Source of the DNA: Owenweeksia sp. TMED14
GTDB lineage: Bacteria > Bacteroidota > Bacteroidia > Flavobacteriales > Schleiferiaceae
Direction: 5' to 3'
Length of the DNA stretch: 64,000 bases
Assembly (NCBI GenBank): GCA_949529985.1
Contig: CATIRS010000024.1
Span: 1 to 64,000 of the forward strand
A program made the position numbers and the translations under genes. The stretch's first letter is position 1. Each line of letters starts with the position of its first letter. The notes under the pieces are model-generated. The model was not told the origin of the DNA. It ran no database searches and saw only the letters and a list, made by a program, of their open reading frames with translations. Of the stretch, positions 60,802 through 64,000 are shown in pieces.

Positions 60802-61803
60802 ATGTACAAATCTAGAATTTCTGGTCTAGGGCATTTTCTTCCGCCCAACGTGGTTAGTAATAATGACCTAAGCAAACTAATGGACACAAGCGATAAATGG
60901 ATTCAAGAAAGAACCGGGATTCAAAACCGACGCTGGGTTGATCCTGAAAATATTATAAGCTCATCGCAAATGGGTTTCAGAGCCGCCTTAACGGCTATTG
61001 AAAGCTCAGGAATAGACAAATCGGATATTGACCACATACTATTTGCAACAATTTCACCTGACCATTACTTTCCTGGGAATGGAGTTCTTGTTCAAGACCT
61101 CCTTGGTCTCGATACGATTGGCGCCACAGACATACGTAATGCTTGCAGCGGATTTATTTATGCCTTAAGTGTTGCAAATGCTTACATCCAAACAGGTCAA
61201 TATGAAAATATTTTAGTCATAGGTTCAGAATTACAAAGTCCAGTTCTAGATAAATCAACAAATGGCAGAGACTTAAGTGTTATTTTCGGGGATGGTGCCG
61301 GCGCAGCTATAGTTTCAAGAGGAAATAATGAAAGTGAAATATTCAGCACTCATTTGCATAGTGAAGGTAGAAACGCATTAGAACTTTCAATGAAAGGCCC
61401 GTCGGCAATTCACTGGATTGATAAACAAGACCCAACTAAAGTCAGTCCAGAAATATTCGCTCCCCAAATGAATGGCACGGTCGTCTTTAAAAATGCAGTT
61501 GTAAGATTTGAACAAGTCATACTCGAAGCACTTAATAAAAATGGAATGACACCAGAGGATATAAATTGTTTGATTCCACATCAAGCAAATTTAAGAATAT
61601 CTCAATTTATTCAAAAGAAACTAAGATTAAGAGATGATCAAATCTTTAATAACATTCAAAATTATGGAAATACAACAGGAGCTTCAATTCCGATTGCTTT
61701 GAGTGAAGCTTTCCAGAATAACAAAATAAGACGTGGCGACATTGTATGTTTGGCTGCATTCGGCGCAGGGTTCACTTGGGGGTCTGCACTTTTAAAATTT
61801 TAA
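60802..61803 (+). CDS. fabH: 3-oxoacyl-ACP synthase III
   Basis: A 333-residue KAS III with the full triad: Cys115 (DIRNACSGFIYAL), His260 (CLIPHQANLRI) and Asn290 (QNYGNTTGASIP). SDKWIQERTGIQNRRW near the N-terminus is the family signature. It starts fatty-acid chains by condensing acetyl-CoA with malonyl-ACP, though KAS III paralogues with other roles exist. Downstream genes of the ABC operon follow within 12 bases. Confidence 0.85.
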   Translation: MYKSRISGLGHFLPPNVVSNNDLSKLMDTSDKWIQERTGIQNRRWVDPENIISSSQMGFRAALTAIESSGIDKSDIDHILFATISPDHYFPGNGVLVQDLLGLDTIGATDIRNACSGFIYALSVANAYIQTGQYENILVIGSELQSPVLDKSTNGRDLSVIFGDGAGAAIVSRGNNESEIFSTHLHSEGRNALELSMKGPSAIHWIDKQDPTKVSPEIFAPQMNGTVVFKNAVVRFEQVILEALNKNGMTPEDINCLIPHQANLRISQFIQKKLRLRDDQIFNNIQNYGNTTGASIPIALSEAFQNNKIRRGDIVCLAAFGAGFTWGSALLKF

Positions 61804-61814
61804 TCTTCAAACAA

Positions 61815-62444
61815 GTGGATCATATAATTAGGAGCACAGTTATTGAATCAAGTTTTCGCGGAAATAATTCAATAACTTTTCCTAGTTTGGAAATGTATCC
61901 TAGCGAAATTGTTCTTTTAAAAGGAGACTCAGGCTCTGGGAAATCTTCATTCATTCATTCATTAGCTGGCCTTATTCCTATAAAAAAAGGAAGCGTTACT
62001 ATCAAGGGTCATGGTGAATTAAATGAAAAAACAACTCCTAGAAATTGGAGAAAAGATGCTATCTCTTTTATTCCACAAAAACCTCTTTTCTGGGCTTCTT
62101 TATCCGCCTTAGATAACATTAAATTAAGCCAATGGGCAAAGGGTATATCTGCAGAGAATATAGAAAGTCTTTTAAAGAAATTGGGAATTCAAAATTTAAT
62201 AAATCAAGCGGTAAATAAACTAAGCATAGGGGAACAGCAAAGATTAAGTGCTATCAGAGCTTTTATCTCAAATGCTCCTGTTGTTTTTGCAGACGAGCCA
62301 ACAGCTGCACTTGATAAAAAAAACACATGGAAGCTAATAGATTTCATGAAAGAACATCAGAATAATACTGGATGTTCAATTTTGCTATCTAGTCACGATA
62401 GTCGGCTCGATTCAATTGCTGATAGTATCATAACTTTAAAATGA
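61815..62444 (+). CDS. ABC transporter ATP-binding protein (LolD/MacB-type)
   Basis: About 209 residues. The frame is open back into fabH, but GTG 61815, just past the fabH stop, is the first plausible start. Walker A is LLKGDSGSGKSSFIHSLAG, the Q-loop FIPQKPLFW, the signature LSIGEQQRLSAIRAF, Walker B VVFADEPTAALD and the switch SSHDSR. It partners the FtsX-type permease encoded immediately downstream (four-base overlap). Confidence 0.88.
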   Translation: MDHIIRSTVIESSFRGNNSITFPSLEMYPSEIVLLKGDSGSGKSSFIHSLAGLIPIKKGSVTIKGHGELNEKTTPRNWRKDAISFIPQKPLFWASLSALDNIKLSQWAKGISAENIESLLKKLGIQNLINQAVNKLSIGEQQRLSAIRAFISNAPVVFADEPTAALDKKNTWKLIDFMKEHQNNTGCSILLSSHDSRLDSIADSIITLK

Positions 62445-63610
62445 GACTAGGTTCAATATATTTTGCATGGAAAGCTATCTGGAAGCGCAGAGGTACTACT
62501 ATTTTTATTTCTTTAATTTGGGCTTGTGGCTTGCTAGGAATGGCAACTATCGAAAGGTTTGAAATGGGAATTACTAACGCGCTACAATTTCAGTTAAAAA
62601 ATACCGATTTACTGATAACAGCCAAAGGATCCCCAACACAAGCTATTCTTGCTAATGTCTTTCACTTAAAAGAATCAAGTGGAAACATTTCGAATTTAGA
62701 AACAGAGGAGTTACTTGGTGAGTATAATCTGCAAAACATAAGACGCATAGCATATGGAGATAACTATATGGGACATCGGATTCTTGGCTGCGATAGCGCA
62801 ACATGGAATAACATATTATTCTATAGTCTCAAAGGAAGCTTGCCAAAAAAGCCTCAAGATGCCTTAATTGGATATAAAGCTGCGGCATCTACCAATCTTA
62901 AAATTGGCGATAAATTCTATGGCTCGCATGGATTGATAGATCATTCAATAAGTAATGAAAATGGAGCGTATATTGTGTCAGGGATATTCAAAAGCAGAGG
63001 CTCCTCATGGAATAAATTGATTCTTAGCGACATTAATAGTGTTTGGGCTGTTCACCAGGGGTCTGACTCAAGCTACACAGCAGTATTAGCAAAAATAGAA
63101 AACCCTCTAGAAAAGCTACTAATACCAAGAAAAATACAAAGTAACTCTTCCATGATGGCGGTATCACCAGCGTTTGAGGTCAATAATATTTTAAACTGGA
63201 TAAATCAAGGAGCACGAGCTTTTAATAGCGTCTCAATCCTTCTTCTTTTAATTGCTTCTTTCAGTATGCTTTTTTTACTCCAATCACATATCAGAGAAAG
63301 AATTGGCGATTATGCGTTGATAATAGCATTAGGTGGAACATGGTGGCATGTCGCAAAAATTGTTCTCTGGCAAAATTTGATTTTAGGATTATTCGCAATT
63401 GGGTTAACATATCTCGGATTAATGATGCTTTGGTTAACTCAAGATTTATTCTTACCACTTAGTGAGATTTTTCAACAGGAGTCCTTCTGGAATGTCTATC
63501 AAGATAGAATTTGGATATTATCATGTCTTATATTGTCAACATTTACTTCTTTAGGGCCATGGATTTGGCTACAAAAAATACCTTTACACAATGCACTGGT
63601 CGATTCCTGA
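62441..63610 (+). CDS. FtsX/LolE-type ABC permease
   Basis: A 389-residue membrane protein with an N-terminal helix (TTIFISLIWACGLLG), a large extracytoplasmic domain (about 45-255) and three C-terminal helices (VSILLLLIASFSMLFLL, ILGLFAIGLTYLGLMML, IWILSCLILSTFTSLGPWIW), the MacB/FtsX layout. LKNTDLLITAKGSPTQAILA is characteristic of permeases paired with DUF3299 lipoproteins. It overlaps its ATPase gene and the next gene. Confidence 0.82.
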   Translation: MRLGSIYFAWKAIWKRRGTTIFISLIWACGLLGMATIERFEMGITNALQFQLKNTDLLITAKGSPTQAILANVFHLKESSGNISNLETEELLGEYNLQNIRRIAYGDNYMGHRILGCDSATWNNILFYSLKGSLPKKPQDALIGYKAAASTNLKIGDKFYGSHGLIDHSISNENGAYIVSGIFKSRGSSWNKLILSDINSVWAVHQGSDSSYTAVLAKIENPLEKLLIPRKIQSNSSMMAVSPAFEVNNILNWINQGARAFNSVSILLLLIASFSMLFLLQSHIRERIGDYALIIALGGTWWHVAKIVLWQNLILGLFAIGLTYLGLMMLWLTQDLFLPLSEIFQQESFWNVYQDRIWILSCLILSTFTSLGPWIWLQKIPLHNALVDS

Positions 63611-64000
63611 AAAATTGATATTGATTTTAATAATGGTCCTATCATGCTCCTTTAAGCAATTAGAACCCCAAAAAATAACGTGGAAAACACTCTCAACAAC
63701 GGTATTTACAGAATATTTCGAAGAAAATAAAAACATCTGGACAATGGAAGGTTCTTTTCCAATAGAGATCAATAATCTTAATGGAACTCAAGTTGAAATA
63801 ACGGGCTATGTGTTACCATTAAATGTTAAAGGAGATAGTTATGTGCTCTCGGCATATCCTTACAGCTCATGCTACTTTTGCGGTGGAGCCGGTCCAGAAA
63901 GTATAGTTGGCTTAGAACTTAAAAAAAATGAAGGCATTATAAAAACTGATGCGGTAAAGACTTTTACAGGGATATTTAAACTTAAAAAACGTCCTAAAAA
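63591..64000 (+). CDS. DUF3299-type lipoprotein (cut by right edge)
   Basis: ATG 63591 overlaps the permease end and gives a lipobox (MVLSC). The visible 136 residues include VEITGYVLPLN and YSSCYFCGGAGPES, the signature of DUF3299-family proteins, whose Cys-x-x-Cys suggests metal binding. The gene runs off the window. The order ATPase-permease-DUF3299 is the same as in Zur-regulated zinc operons of Pseudomonas and Vibrio as I recall them. Confidence 0.75.
   Translation, partial: MHWSIPEKLILILIMVLSCSFKQLEPQKITWKTLSTTVFTEYFEENKNIWTMEGSFPIEINNLNGTQVEITGYVLPLNVKGDSYVLSAYPYSSCYFCGGAGPESIVGLELKKNEGIIKTDAVKTFTGIFKLKKRPK

Overview
The window is a low-GC chromosomal segment from a marine-type Bacteroidota, probably a Flavobacteriia relative. 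The taxonomic clues are two proteins ending in type IX secretion (T9SS) sorting domains, many short lipoproteins with an S-C lipobox, a TonB-dependent receptor with a CarboxypepD_reg-like N-terminus, DUF285/BspA and SPOR proteins, and TAnnTTTG-like promoter boxes. No rRNA, tRNA or CRISPR array was seen.

Region 1 (1-21.6 kb) is an accessory array. Single genes or small gene groups on either strand are separated by about a dozen degenerate copies of one sequence. Read on the minus strand, the best copies encode the last ~30 codons of a tyrosine recombinase (a GHSS-type box, T..Y, then VSDLKEEDMP and a stop). Every copy points the same way and only the tail is present, which suggests repeated site-specific insertion into, or beside, a recombinase 3' end. 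Cargo includes secreted T9SS proteins, SGNH hydrolase-like and esterase lipoproteins, an FKBP prolyl isomerase, a SPOR protein, a pterin dehydratase, an rRNA methyltransferase and one complete biosynthetic operon.

That operon (11.06-17.29 kb) holds eight tightly coupled genes: flavoprotein oxidoreductase, methyltransferase, type III polyketide synthase, FabI-like reductase, FabZ-like dehydratase, FabF-like ketosynthase, acyl carrier protein and phosphopantetheinyl transferase. It looks like a dedicated type II fatty-acid module feeding a type III PKS, followed by methylation and oxidation, giving a phenolic lipid, alkylpyrone or quinone-like product. It lies between two recombinase-tail copies.

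Region 2 (21.6-46.4 kb) is a looser accessory zone: an X-Pro peptidase, a DUF285-repeat lipoprotein, trmL, membrane and lipoproteins of unknown role, CIA30, an HD hydrolase, a band-7 lipoprotein, a GH43 glycosidase, a PhzF protein, NTF2-like proteins, and several small genes, including a 24-residue metallothionein-like peptide, small basic proteins and small membrane proteins. A DoxX-like gene is frameshifted at a homopolymer.

Region 3 (46.4-64 kb) is mostly conserved housekeeping: rluF, a CsgG-like outer-membrane protein, a lipoprotein/TonB receptor pair, glyA, fahA-rel, the overlapping ffh-folD-queE operon, fabH, and the start of an ABC ATPase/permease/DUF3299 operon cut by the right edge.
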